Source: Aureococcus anophagefferens (Eukaryota; Sar; Pelagophyceae; Pelagomonadales; Pelagomonadaceae). Taken from it: 64,000 nucleotides of DNA. The notes beneath the pieces were generated by a model, which worked only from the letters and a program-made list of their open reading frames with translations, was not told where the DNA came from and did no database searches. Below, in pieces: positions 1-8,117 of this stretch. The first letter of the stretch is position 1. Each line of letters starts with the position of its first letter. The translations under genes and the position numbers were made by a program. Where the stretch lies: contig NW_008705566.1 in assembly GCF_000186865.1 (NCBI RefSeq), positions 657,848-721,847 of the forward strand. Direction: 5' to 3'.

Positions 1-1331
1 GGATGCCGAGCCACTTCCGCTGCGCGCCGACGATCAGCCGCCCCGCGGCCCAGAGCCGCCGCCGCTGCTGGAGCGTGCCCGCGACGCGCAGCGCCATGAC
101 GCCGAAGCACCGCTCGTGCCAGCCGCGGAAGATGCGCTGGCCGTCGCGCGCCGCGAGCTCGTCCTTGAGGCGCTCGTACGCCTTCACGGCGTCCTCGCGC
201 GCGGCCGCGCGCTTCTCCCGGACCCTGCCCAGGGCGACGACGGCGCCGCGGCGCGCGAGGAAGGCGCGCGACGCCACGCGCAGCTTCTCGAGGCGCCGCT
301 TGAGCTTCTTGGCGCGCTTGCGGGCCCGCGCGCCCCGGAAGCGGCGCTGGCACCACGCGGCGACGCGCTTCTTGCGGACGACGCGCTGCCACTGGACCTT
401 GACCGTCGACGCGCGCGTCAGCAGGAGGCCGGCCTCCCGGAACTGCTCGGCGACGCGGATGGCGTGGACGCGCTGGAAGCAGGCCTGGCTCGCGCGCGCG
501 ATCGTCCGCGCGGCCGCGAGCTTCCGCCGGTGCGGCCTGTGTCGAAATCAAATATGCAACACGACTTCAATGTGAGCGTATGCGACCGTTTCGACGCGAG
601 ATCTTCTGTCGTGCTTCGAGAACTCGACGAGAGCAATCGATCCGTCCAAAAATCAGCCGAATCGACGTCGATTTGGCCGAGATAGAGAGTTCTGAAGTTT
701 GGTTGGGATAACCCAGCTCACTGTTTGATTTCCACACAGGGTGCGGCCGGCGCCGGATCGCCGCCGCGACGGCCACCTGGGCCGCGCGCGCCGCCGCGCG
801 CTTGCGCTCGAGGCAGGCGTCCCAGACGGCGACGTCGGACCGGTGGCAGCCGACGCGCGTCTCGCCGAGGCGCAGCCGCGACGCGTTGGGACCGTAGGGC
901 TTCATGAGGCCCTCGTCGAGGCCCTCGGCCTCCGCGGCCGCGACGTCGACGACGAAGGCCGCCGGCGCGCTCCGCCGCAGGGCGCCGCTCGTGCGGGACG
1001 ACGCCCGCGCCGACCGGCGCGCGCCCGGGGACGCGGATCGCCGGGCCTTGCCGCCCGCGGGCCCGCCGCCGCCGCCGCCGCGGCCGACGACGCGCCAGAG
1101 CGCCACGACCAGCAACTCCGCCAGCCGCCGGTACGGCACGGGCCGCACGCCCAGACTGTCAAAGTCGTTGAGCGCCTGCCGCAGCTTCGCCTCCTCCGCC
1201 GGCAGGCAGTCGACGTAGCGATCGAAGAAGCGCACGTAGTCCATCTCGACCCACTTGGCGTCGTCGGCGGCGGCCGCCGGCAAGGGGGGCATGCTGGACG
1301 CGCGCAGCAGCGGCCGCGAGTCGCGCGACAT
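1..1331 (-). CDS. IQ-motif protein, partial (C-terminus off the left edge)
   Basis: The model has exon 1 at 1331-748 and exon 2 at 536-1, continuing past the window edge. Exon 1 encodes a conserved-looking segment around KWVEMDYVRFFDRYVDCLP and then a low-complexity stretch. Exon 2 is strongly basic and helical and contains IQ-like calmodulin-binding motifs, for example CQRRFRGARARKRA and VASRAFLARRGAV. Removing 747-537 rejoins the frame exactly (RRRPHRRKLAAA), and that intron is a transposon (separate entry). The intron would be GC-AG, because its first bases are GCCGCACC. The start at 1331 is the first ATG of the open frame after the upstream gene ends. Specific function is unknown; a calmodulin or myosin-light-chain-binding scaffold is an inference from the IQ motifs. 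Confidence 0.7.
529..747 (-). mobile_element. Introner element 1 (non-autonomous DNA transposon acting as an intron)
   Basis: The 203-bp element occupies 537-739. It begins ctgtgtcgaaatcaaa and ends tttgatttccacacag, which are inverted repeats matching at 15 of 16 positions. It is flanked on both sides by the direct repeat ggtgcggc (529-536 and 740-747), a perfect 8-bp target-site duplication. Excising the element plus one duplication restores the IQ-protein frame. Relative to the host gene on the minus strand, the 3' splice site (acacag) comes from the terminal inverted repeat and the 5' splice site is a GC taken from the duplicated target. The core shares cgtccaaaaatcagccga with element 2. 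This matches the published introner mechanism in pelagophytes. Confidence 0.88.
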
Positions 1332-1504
1332 CGCGCGGCGGTCGCGTGGCCGTCGCTCGCGGCTAGTGAGAAACTGTGGCTGCCATCGCGCGCGCAATCG
1401 ACCTTGATGAGACAAAGCGCGCCGTTGCCGGCGGATCGGCGGGTCGACCGTGACTCCGAGGCCTCGATCGCGAGTCGCGCGCGCGCGAGACAAGACACGG
1501 GCCG

Positions 1505-2352
1505 TTACCCCGTCGCCTCGAGCGGGGAGGCCTGCTCGTAGGACTGGGCCGGCATCTGGAAGTAGGCCGCCGGCGGCGCCCGCCGCGTCTCCTGGGAGAA
1601 GGTGACGCTCTTCCGCGGCGGCAGCGCCGTCTTCCGCCGCGCGTTCTGGACCGCGTCGTTGAGCTTGCGGTCGCTCTCGCGCCGCTCGCGGGCGTCGCTG
1701 AGCTCCTCGGACCGCCGCCGGTAGCGCGCGTCCCAGTCCTCGTCGAAGGACCGCCGCGAGACCGCGATGGGCGGCGACGTCTCGCGCGACGTCTCGCTGG
1801 GCCGCCGGCCCGGCGGCAGGCCCGCGGGCGGCGCGGGCCGCACGCGGGGCAGCACGCGGATGCAGGGTAGCGTCGACGCGTTCGACGGCGGCGGCGACGG
1901 CGGCCGGAGCGCGCGGACGAGGTCGGCCTTCTCGAAGCAGCGGCTGATGTCGACCTTGCGCTCCCGGGCGACGCGCTTCAGCTGGGAGATGCTCAGCTCC
2001 GCGAGGCCGTCGGCCTGCGACTGCCGCTCGCGGCTCGGCGCCGGCGCGGACGCGTAGCTCGACGACGAGCCGCTCGTCCCGAAGACGGGGAGGTGCTTCT
2101 CCGGCGACGCGATGGGCGGCGCCGTCGTGTGCTCCTTGAGCCCCGCGCCGCGCAGCGCCTGGATGATGTCCTCCTTCTCGAAGCACCCGCGAATGTTCAC
2201 CTACGGGTGGGGGGCGGTCGGCGGGGGCAGCCTTCCGGAAAGGCGGGCAGCCTCTTTTCGAGGGGGCGCCGGGGACGCACGCCATGGGTGCCGGCGATGG
2301 ACTTGAGCTTCCGCACGGACAGCTTGTCGAAGCTATAGGCGGCCGAGGCCAT
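1505..2352 (-). CDS. Protein with two SAP-like/ARMET-like helical repeats
   Basis: Two exons (2352-2281 and 2200-1505) are joined across an 80-bp GT-AG intron (donor gtgcgt, acceptor cccgtag), giving 255 residues. The junction reconstitutes one small helical module (KLSVRKLKSIAG, then CFEKEDIIQAL). A second copy lies about 50 residues later (LSISQLKRVA, then CFEKADLVRAL). This leucine/lysine pattern resembles the SAP-like fold of the MANF/ARMET C-terminus and is also present in the gene at 18468. The rest is low complexity and rich in P, R and S. The ATG at 2352 immediately precedes the first repeat; an in-frame upstream ATG-like start near 2451 is possible. Function is unknown; SAP-like modules often bind nucleic acid or chaperones. 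Confidence 0.7.
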
Positions 2353-2501
2353 GGCGGCCACCCCGCGCTCCCGGGGGACCGGCTTTGCGTCGGACCAGCA
2401 CGAATTAATGTCCGGTCGTGTGAGTGCACTGTGACTCATTACAGTCTGCAATGTAGTGTGCAGCTAACAGTTTATAATCGAGTTCACTTGGAGTTCTCGG
2501 A

Positions 2502-3179
2502 ATGAAGGATGGTGTACTTCTCGAGCGGCGCCCCAGCTGCGCCACGTGTGGAACAGAAGGCGCGGTCGAGTCCCTGAAGAAATGCGCGGGCTGCCGAAGC
2601 GTGCTGTACTGCGACCAAGACTGTCAACGAGAGGCCTGGAAAACCGGCCACCGCGAAGTGTGCGGTCGGCTCGCAGCGCTCCGGGCGCAGAAGAACCGTG
2701 ACAAGCGGCAGCTCAAGAGACTGGCAAGCTTGGATGCGCGCTGCCCGAGCGGACGCGCGACCTTGGTCTTCTACGAATCGGCCATGAAGATCGCGAGTGC
2801 CGCCGCCGCATGCGCGGAAGCAGCACATGTCCGCGAGAGCGGGGAAGACAAGGTCCAGCGCCTCGAGACGGAGCTCGCACACAAAGACGACGACATCGCG
2901 CATGTGCGCGCGTTGCTCGCACAGACGCGCGCGGAGCTCCAGGAGGCCGCGGCGACGGAGGCGCGCGTCGCGGCGCTCGAGGCGCGCGTCGATGCCGAGC
3001 GGGATCAGCAGCTCTCCGTGCGCGCCGCCTTCGCAGAGAAGGTGGTCCAGAATGCCGACACCATCGCGCGGCTGGAGGCGGAATTAGGCGCCGCGCGCGA
3101 GGCCAAGCGCGCCGCGGAGCGCCGCGGGCTCGTTTTGGAGGAGATGTTCTTCGCCGAGGCCGCCTTGAATAACCCATAA
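2502..3179 (+). CDS. MYND zinc-finger protein with coiled-coil tail
   Basis: Single exon, 225 residues. Residues 13-50 form a MYND finger with the expected spacing: CATC, then CAGC, YCDQDCQ, and a terminal HREVC. Residues 95-215 are an alanine/glutamate/arginine heptad-rich coiled coil. MYND fingers are protein-interaction modules, here probably presenting a dimeric coiled coil. Codon usage is less GC-saturated than in neighbours. The ATG at 2502 has an AT-rich tract with tataat at 2473-2478 just upstream, in an otherwise GC-rich region. It lies head-to-head with the gene ending at 1505 (start codons 150 bp apart). No enzymatic domain is visible. Confidence 0.8.
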   Translation: MKDGVLLERRPSCATCGTEGAVESLKKCAGCRSVLYCDQDCQREAWKTGHREVCGRLAALRAQKNRDKRQLKRLASLDARCPSGRATLVFYESAMKIASAAAACAEAAHVRESGEDKVQRLETELAHKDDDIAHVRALLAQTRAELQEAAATEARVAALEARVDAERDQQLSVRAAFAEKVVQNADTIARLEAELGAAREAKRAAERRGLVLEEMFFAEAALNNP

Positions 3180-3230
3180 CCTAAAACCACGATCGAGCGA
3201 TGTTATCGAATCGGACGAGCGAGTGCGGGT

Positions 3231-4022
3231 CTAGTAGTCGGCGACGGTTGCGGCCTCGGCCTCCGCTTCGGGCTCCGGCTCGGGCTCGGGCTCCGGCGGC
3301 GGCGTCGTCGTGCTCTCCACGCGCACCTCCTCGAGCAAGGCTAGGATGTCGGCCTCCGGCGACGCCTGGGAGTAGATGCCCAGGAGCAGAAACTTGGGCG
3401 TTTGCAGCGCCGCGAAGCGCGCGGAGCACTGGAGCGCCTTGCAGACCATGACGGTCGTGCCGGGCGTCACCTGTTCGCGCGACGCCACCTTGAAGGACGC
3501 GTCGCCGAGCTTCTCCGCGTCGCGCTGCGAGCCGAAGAGGCGCGAGATGTTCTCGATCTCGAAGTCGAGCTTGTTGTAGGAGCCCGGCGGCGTCAGGATC
3601 GTGATGCCGTCGATTGTGCAGGCGCCCGTGACGCTGACGGTCTTGGTGTCGACGGCCTTGGCGTTGAGCCGCGGCGCGGCGACGGCCGCCGTGAAGCCGC
3701 CGCACGTCGCGGGCTTGGCCGCGAGGCGCCGCACGAGGTTCGCGGGCGCGTTGCGGCCGACGCCGACGACCTCGTCGCACCAAAACGACGACGGCAGCGC
3801 GCGGATCGCGGCGCGGCAGGCCTGCAGCTCCTCCTTCGGGTTGCCCGCGCCGCCCTCGCGGCCGATCTTGGCGTTGATGAGCTTGATGGCCTCCTTGGGC
3901 TTCACTCCGTACAGATCGAGGCCGACCTCCTTCTCGATGAGCTCCACCAAGCCCATGGGCTTCAGGTCGTTCTCGCCGTCGGGGCCCACGTAGAGCGACC
4001 GCGAGCCCGTGAAGGACGCCAT
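3231..4022 (-). CDS. Conserved-looking protein of unknown function
   Basis: Open frame of 263 residues from the ATG at 4022. The body is well mixed in composition (for example GLVELIEKEVGLDLYG and CTIDGITILTPPGSYN) and ends in a PEPEPEPE-rich tail. The N-terminal ~90 residues contain a helical segment with a KEAIKLINAKIG motif. I do not recognise the family. The frame stays open upstream to 4082, next to the inverted-repeat element that starts at 4084. The true start or an upstream exon may therefore lie beyond that element: the sequence gtaagtg at 4083-4077 on the minus strand looks like a splice donor, but no partner exon is evident. Confidence 0.6.
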   Translation of the reverse strand: MASFTGSRSLYVGPDGENDLKPMGLVELIEKEVGLDLYGVKPKEAIKLINAKIGREGGAGNPKEELQACRAAIRALPSSFWCDEVVGVGRNAPANLVRRLAAKPATCGGFTAAVAAPRLNAKAVDTKTVSVTGACTIDGITILTPPGSYNKLDFEIENISRLFGSQRDAEKLGDASFKVASREQVTPGTTVMVCKALQCSARFAALQTPKFLLLGIYSQASPEADILALLEEVRVESTTTPPPEPEPEPEPEAEAEAATVADY

Positions 4023-4083
4023 GCCGGACAGCTCGGTGGAGCCGCGGGAGCAGGCCTTGGTGACAAGGCTGCGATGAGGCACT

Positions 4084-4502
4084 TACTGGTCTTTGCAGAA
4101 ACGTTGTCCGCAACAAAAAACGAAGTTAACTTATCCAGCGTCTCATCCAGTGAGTGGTTGCGAAGCAGCGAGTGATGCAGCGACAATTTTGGCCATTTGC
4201 AGCAGGTGCACCGCGCGCAGCAGAGGGAGCAGCGAGTCGCGCAGCATGTCGCGCAGCGTGTGGGAAGACCGATCTTAGCCCATGCGAGCCCCGAGACAGC
4301 GCGGAGTGGTTTTTCGACACCCCTGACCCCGACTTCCCATAGCGAAGTACTCTCCGTTGTGCCCATCGTGGGCCAGATCATGCCGAACGGGCTGCCCGAT
4401 AATCGACGCGTCCATCGACTTGCTGCAATATTTATCGACTTGCTGCGGGGATTCCGTCTTCAGCTTCACTTGTTGCGGACAACGTTTCTGCAAAGACCAG
4501 TA
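4084..4502. mobile_element. 419-bp inverted-repeat element (MITE-like)
   Basis: A perfect 33-bp terminal inverted repeat lies at 4084-4116 and 4470-4502; its outer end is tactggtctttgcag. The outermost TA on both sides could be a TA target duplication of the Tc1/mariner type, since no 8-bp duplication is visible. The interior has no convincing ORF and contains the 13-mer atcgacttgctgc twice, near 4415 and 4435. It fills most of the 600-bp spacer between the gene at 3231-4022 and the receptor gene at 4631. The remaining 4503-4630 holds nothing recognisable. Its ends (ctg...cag) resemble those of the introners, but its core is unrelated to theirs. Confidence 0.8.
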
Positions 4503-4630
4503 CGACTTTGTGAACTTTCGGTAGATCTTCGGTAGCAGACGTTGACGCAGAAACTCGCTCGATATCGCGATGGGCAGCCCCAAATAGTTTGTCGGCAAGA
4601 TAGCCCCAACTAGCACGTCGGCAAGACACC

Positions 4631-5461
4631 ATGGCCTCCTGCGCCTTCGCGGCGATGAACGCGACCTTCGACCTGAGCCCGCTGCACAAGGCCGGCGGCG
4701 CCTACCACGTCGAGGACATGTTCGACGCGACGCGCAACTACACGTACAGCGTCAACGTCTGCGGCTCCGTGGACCCGCGGGAGCTGCCCGCCGCCTGCGA
4801 GGACCGCGGCGCGGGCGCCGCGTTCCAGGTCGCGCAGTGGTACGAGTCGTGCTACCGCCTCGGCGCGCTCGACGGCAACTTCTCGCTCCTCGACGGCGCG
4901 GACCCGGCGCGCGGCGTGCGGCTGACGTACGGCGGCGGCGACACCTGCGGCTGGACCGGCGACCGCCAGTTTACCTTCGACCTCGTGTGCAAGGACAAGT
5001 TCAACATTCCGGACCGCTTCGAGGAGTACGTCGAGGAGCTCGTGTCGACGCCGTGCCACTACTCCCTGGAGCTCGAGACGATCTGGGGCTGCCCGCGCGA
5101 GTGCGAGATCGGCCTGTCGTCGAGCGGCGAGCTCCGGCTCTGCTCGGGCAACGGCGTCTGCGCCTTCGACGAGCACCGCGGCGCGCCCGGCTGCTTCTGC
5201 TTCGGCGATTACGACGGCAGCGACTGCTCGACGATCTCCGCGGCGAAGGCGCGCTGCGACGACGAGGAGGCGAATTCGGGCGTCGTCGCGGGACTCGTGG
5301 CCATCGCCATTCTCTGCGCGCTCATCCTCGCGCTCGTCGCGCTGGGGGTGCGGGAGACGCGCAAGAACCGGTTCACCTACGACCTCCTACTCGAGAAGGC
5401 GGCCGCGCCGCCGGCGCCGTCGTCGAAGGGCGGCCCCGTCGGCGAAATAGAACTGTGTTAG
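4631..5461 (+). CDS. MRH-domain (mannose-6-phosphate receptor homology) type I membrane protein
   Basis: 276 residues. The first ~140 residues resemble an MRH/ATG27-type lectin domain (CAFAAMNATFDLSPL, then YTYSVNVCGSV, DTCGWTGDRQFTFDLVC). A cysteine-rich EGF-like segment follows (CSGNGVC ... GCFCFGDYDGSDC, about residues 175-200). One transmembrane helix lies near residues 218-240 (VVAGLVAIAILCALILALVA), followed by a short basic cytosolic tail. Such proteins sort glycoproteins in the secretory or endosomal system. No signal peptide precedes the domain in this frame, so an upstream exon is probably missing or undetected. The stop TAG overlaps the TAA of the convergent gene at 5458. Confidence 0.72.
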   Translation: MASCAFAAMNATFDLSPLHKAGGAYHVEDMFDATRNYTYSVNVCGSVDPRELPAACEDRGAGAAFQVAQWYESCYRLGALDGNFSLLDGADPARGVRLTYGGGDTCGWTGDRQFTFDLVCKDKFNIPDRFEEYVEELVSTPCHYSLELETIWGCPRECEIGLSSSGELRLCSGNGVCAFDEHRGAPGCFCFGDYDGSDCSTISAAKARCDDEEANSGVVAGLVAIAILCALILALVALGVRETRKNRFTYDLLLEKAAAPPAPSSKGGPVGEIELC

Positions 5462-7189
5462 CCGACCATGAGCGCGGGGCGGCGGTCGTCGAGCCACGCG
5501 TGCGGCGGGTCCGCGGGCTGCGCGTCGAGCAGGCGGTCGACGATGGCGTCCCAGTCGAAGGACGCGTCGTCGCCGCCGAGGCTCGCGGGGAGCTCCCGCC
5601 GGTCGACCGCAGCGAGCAACTCCTTCGTCGACACGTGGATGCGGTCGCGCTGCTTCTTCGTCATGAACGTCTTGACGAGGTAGACGAGGGGCTTCAGCAC
5701 GCCCGGCAGGCCGACCAGGTACAACCCCCGGAGCCGGCACGGGAACGCGTCCGCGAGCATCTCGGACCCGCGCGTCACGTCCTTCAGGCGGAAGCGCCGC
5801 GCCATGCTCGCCGTCGCGCCCCGGCAGTCCGCGACGACGATCACGCCTCGGCGCATCGTGCCCTCGTCGAGCAGCAGCCGCTCGAGCAGCAGGCAGAGCA
5901 TCTTCTGGAGCTTCTCGATATCGTGGCGCTCCAGCAGCGCGCGCGCGTTGTAGACGACGACGCGGCGCCCGAGGACGTCGTGGCCCGGCAGGACCCAGTG
6001 CATGCCGCTCCGGAGCTCCTTCTCGAGGGCCGCGGCGTCGCCGTCGAGGCGGTAGGCCCAGCCGTTCGCGTCGCGGAACTTCGCGAGGTTCGCGCAGACG
6101 CGGGCGGCCTTCAAGACGTTGCCGTGGTGCGTGACGAGGCTCCGCGCCGCCCAGCCCCGCGCGGACGGGTCCGCCGCGAAGCGCGGCGCCTTTTCGGCGC
6201 AGGCCGCGAGCACGGCGTCGACGTCCGCCGCCGAGGGCGCCACACGGCGCGCGTCGTCGTCGTACTCCGTCACTTCGACGGCGCCGAGCTTGCCCCGCGC
6301 GTAGGCCAGCGCCGCGGAGAGGCCGCGCGCGTCCGCCGCGGGCGGCGCGCCGCCGGCGGCGGCTCCGCGGCCGCGCGCGTCCGCCGCGGGCGGCGCGCCG
6401 CCGGCGGCGGCCGCGACGCGCGGCGGCGGCGCGGACGGCGGGGTCGGGGCGCGTTTCGCCCGCGCGTCCGCCGCCGGCGAGTCGGCCGGCCGCGGCGGCG
6501 GGTTCGCGGCGCACCAGGCGTCGAGCGCGACGGCGGCGGCCAGCCCGGCGGCCGCGGGCGCCGGCACGGCCCCCGTGAGCAGCGTCCCGAGGCACGCGGC
6601 GACGGCCCCGGCGGACGCCGCGTAGAGCCGCCGCGTCCGCAGGTAGCCGCGGAACGCCAACGTGAACGCGAAGGCGACGACGAGCGCCACGAGCTGCATG
6701 CCCACGAGCGTCCGCGCCGTGGCCCGGGCAGCGCTCGAGGCCGAGGCCCGCGAGCTGGTGCCGCGCGTCCAGCGCGACGCCCGCGAAGATGGGCAACACG
6801 AAGACGAGCGTGTTGCCGTTGTCGAAGGCGGACCGCGGCAGGAGCCAGAGCGCCCAGGCGGCGCAGGCGGCGCCGTAGGCGCGCGTCCCCAAGGGCCACC
6901 AGCCCGCGCTCCGCGCGAGCCGCACGTTCAGGTAGAGCACGACGGAGATCGTCCGCTTGTACGCCTCGCGGTGCGGCGCGACGATGCCGCGCGCGATGGC
7001 CGTGGACTGCGGCGCCTGGGTGAGCAGGGCCAGCGAGCCCAGGGCCAGCGGCGTCGTGCAGGCCATGGAGAGCAGCAGGAAGCCGTCGCGCATGGTGACG
7101 AGCGCGGCGAAGGTGAAGACCAGGGAGCTCGCGCCCAGGAGGCCGTGGTGCCAGGGCCGCGACCCGAGCTGGAGCCGGCCGAGCTTCAT
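5458..7189 (-). CDS. CRAL-TRIO (SEC14-like) domain protein with N-terminal membrane segments
   Basis: The C-terminal ~270 residues contain a CRAL-TRIO lipid-binding fold: an N-terminal helical part with LVTHHGNVLKAARV, then GRRVVVYNARALLERHD, RRGVIVVADCRGATASM and AFPCRLRGLYLVGLPGVLKPL. Upstream are several hydrophobic segments (SSLVFTFAALVTM, ISVVLYLNV, MQLVALVVAFAFTLAF) suggesting membrane attachment. The reading frame changes near 6755-6797. A 43-bp GT-AG intron (6797-6755) repairs it, giving exons 7189-6798 and 6754-5458 and 562 residues. A sequencing frameshift or two separate genes are alternatives. A 48-bp tandem duplication lies in the linker. Its stop overlaps that of the convergent MRH gene. 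The likely role is phosphoinositide or lipid transfer. Confidence 0.72.
6322..6417. repeat. 48-bp tandem duplication in the CRAL-TRIO gene
   Basis: Two consecutive near-identical 48-bp copies (6322-6369 and 6370-6417) encode 16-residue repeats built on GGAPPAADARG in the low-complexity linker. The period keeps the frame. Confidence 0.75.
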
Positions 7190-7370
7190 GGTCGTCTAGA
7201 GAGCGATGCGACCGGCGTGCGCGTCTGTCGATGCGCCCTCAACGGTGCACGAATAGTGTCCTGCCAAGTCAGCACATCGCATGCGTCGACTTCAGGCGCT
7301 CGGCTGCTCGTGCAGTTCAACTAACACTTCAACCAGCCATCGGGAACGAAGCAAAACAAACTGCCCACCG

Positions 7371-7996
7371 TTAGATCGCGCTGTCCCCGACGATGCCGAA
7401 GGCCTCGAGCATGTTGTAGATGTTGACGTAGTACATGCCGAGGTAGAACCAGAGGAGCGCGACGAGCACGCAGCAGAGGCAGCAGCAGAAGATGAACATG
7501 CACTGGGGCCCGAAGAGCTCGGAGAGGATGGCGAAGGGGTCCGTGGACAGCGCCAGGCGCCCGCTCCTCGGCGGGAGCGTCGGGTTCTGGTTCGGCTCCG
7601 CGATGCCGTGGCCCGCGGGCCGGTTCTCCGCGTCCTCCTTGGGCAGGATTTCCACGGAGATGGCGATCGCGCCGCGGTGGTAGACGCGGTGCCGCTTCTG
7701 GTCCTTGTAGGTCATCTTGAGCCACTGCGCCGACGCGTCCAGGGGGCCGAGGCCCATGAGGTTCTTGAGCTGGGCGACGAAGAACTGCGCGTCCTTCTCG
7801 GCGATCTCGTCCTCGGACAGCGGCTTCTTGTCGCCGTCGTCGTCGTCGTCGTCGTCCTTCTTCTTCTTCTTCTTCTTCTTCTTCGGCGCCTCGCCGTCGC
7901 CGTCGGCCTTCTCGCCCTCGGCCTCGGCGCCGTCGCCGTCGCCGCCCTCCTCCTTGGTCTCCTCGCCGCCGTCGCCGCCGTCGGGCTTCTCCTCGC

Positions 7997-8028
<32 letters not shown>

Positions 8029-8085
8029 TCGCCGTCGCCGTCGCCGTCGCCGCCGTCGCCCTCGGAGCCCGACTCGGACCCCGAC

Positions 8086-8117
<32 letters not shown>

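Noticed and set aside
567..2429. One 620-codon minus-strand protein covering the left-end genes
   Set aside because: It runs through the intron and frame of the SAP-like gene and into the introner; two separate genes explain the sequence better.
4022..4116. Longer N-terminus of the unknown gene starting inside the inverted repeat
   Set aside because: No ATG in that extension and the frame enters the transposable element; kept as an uncertainty in the gene entry.
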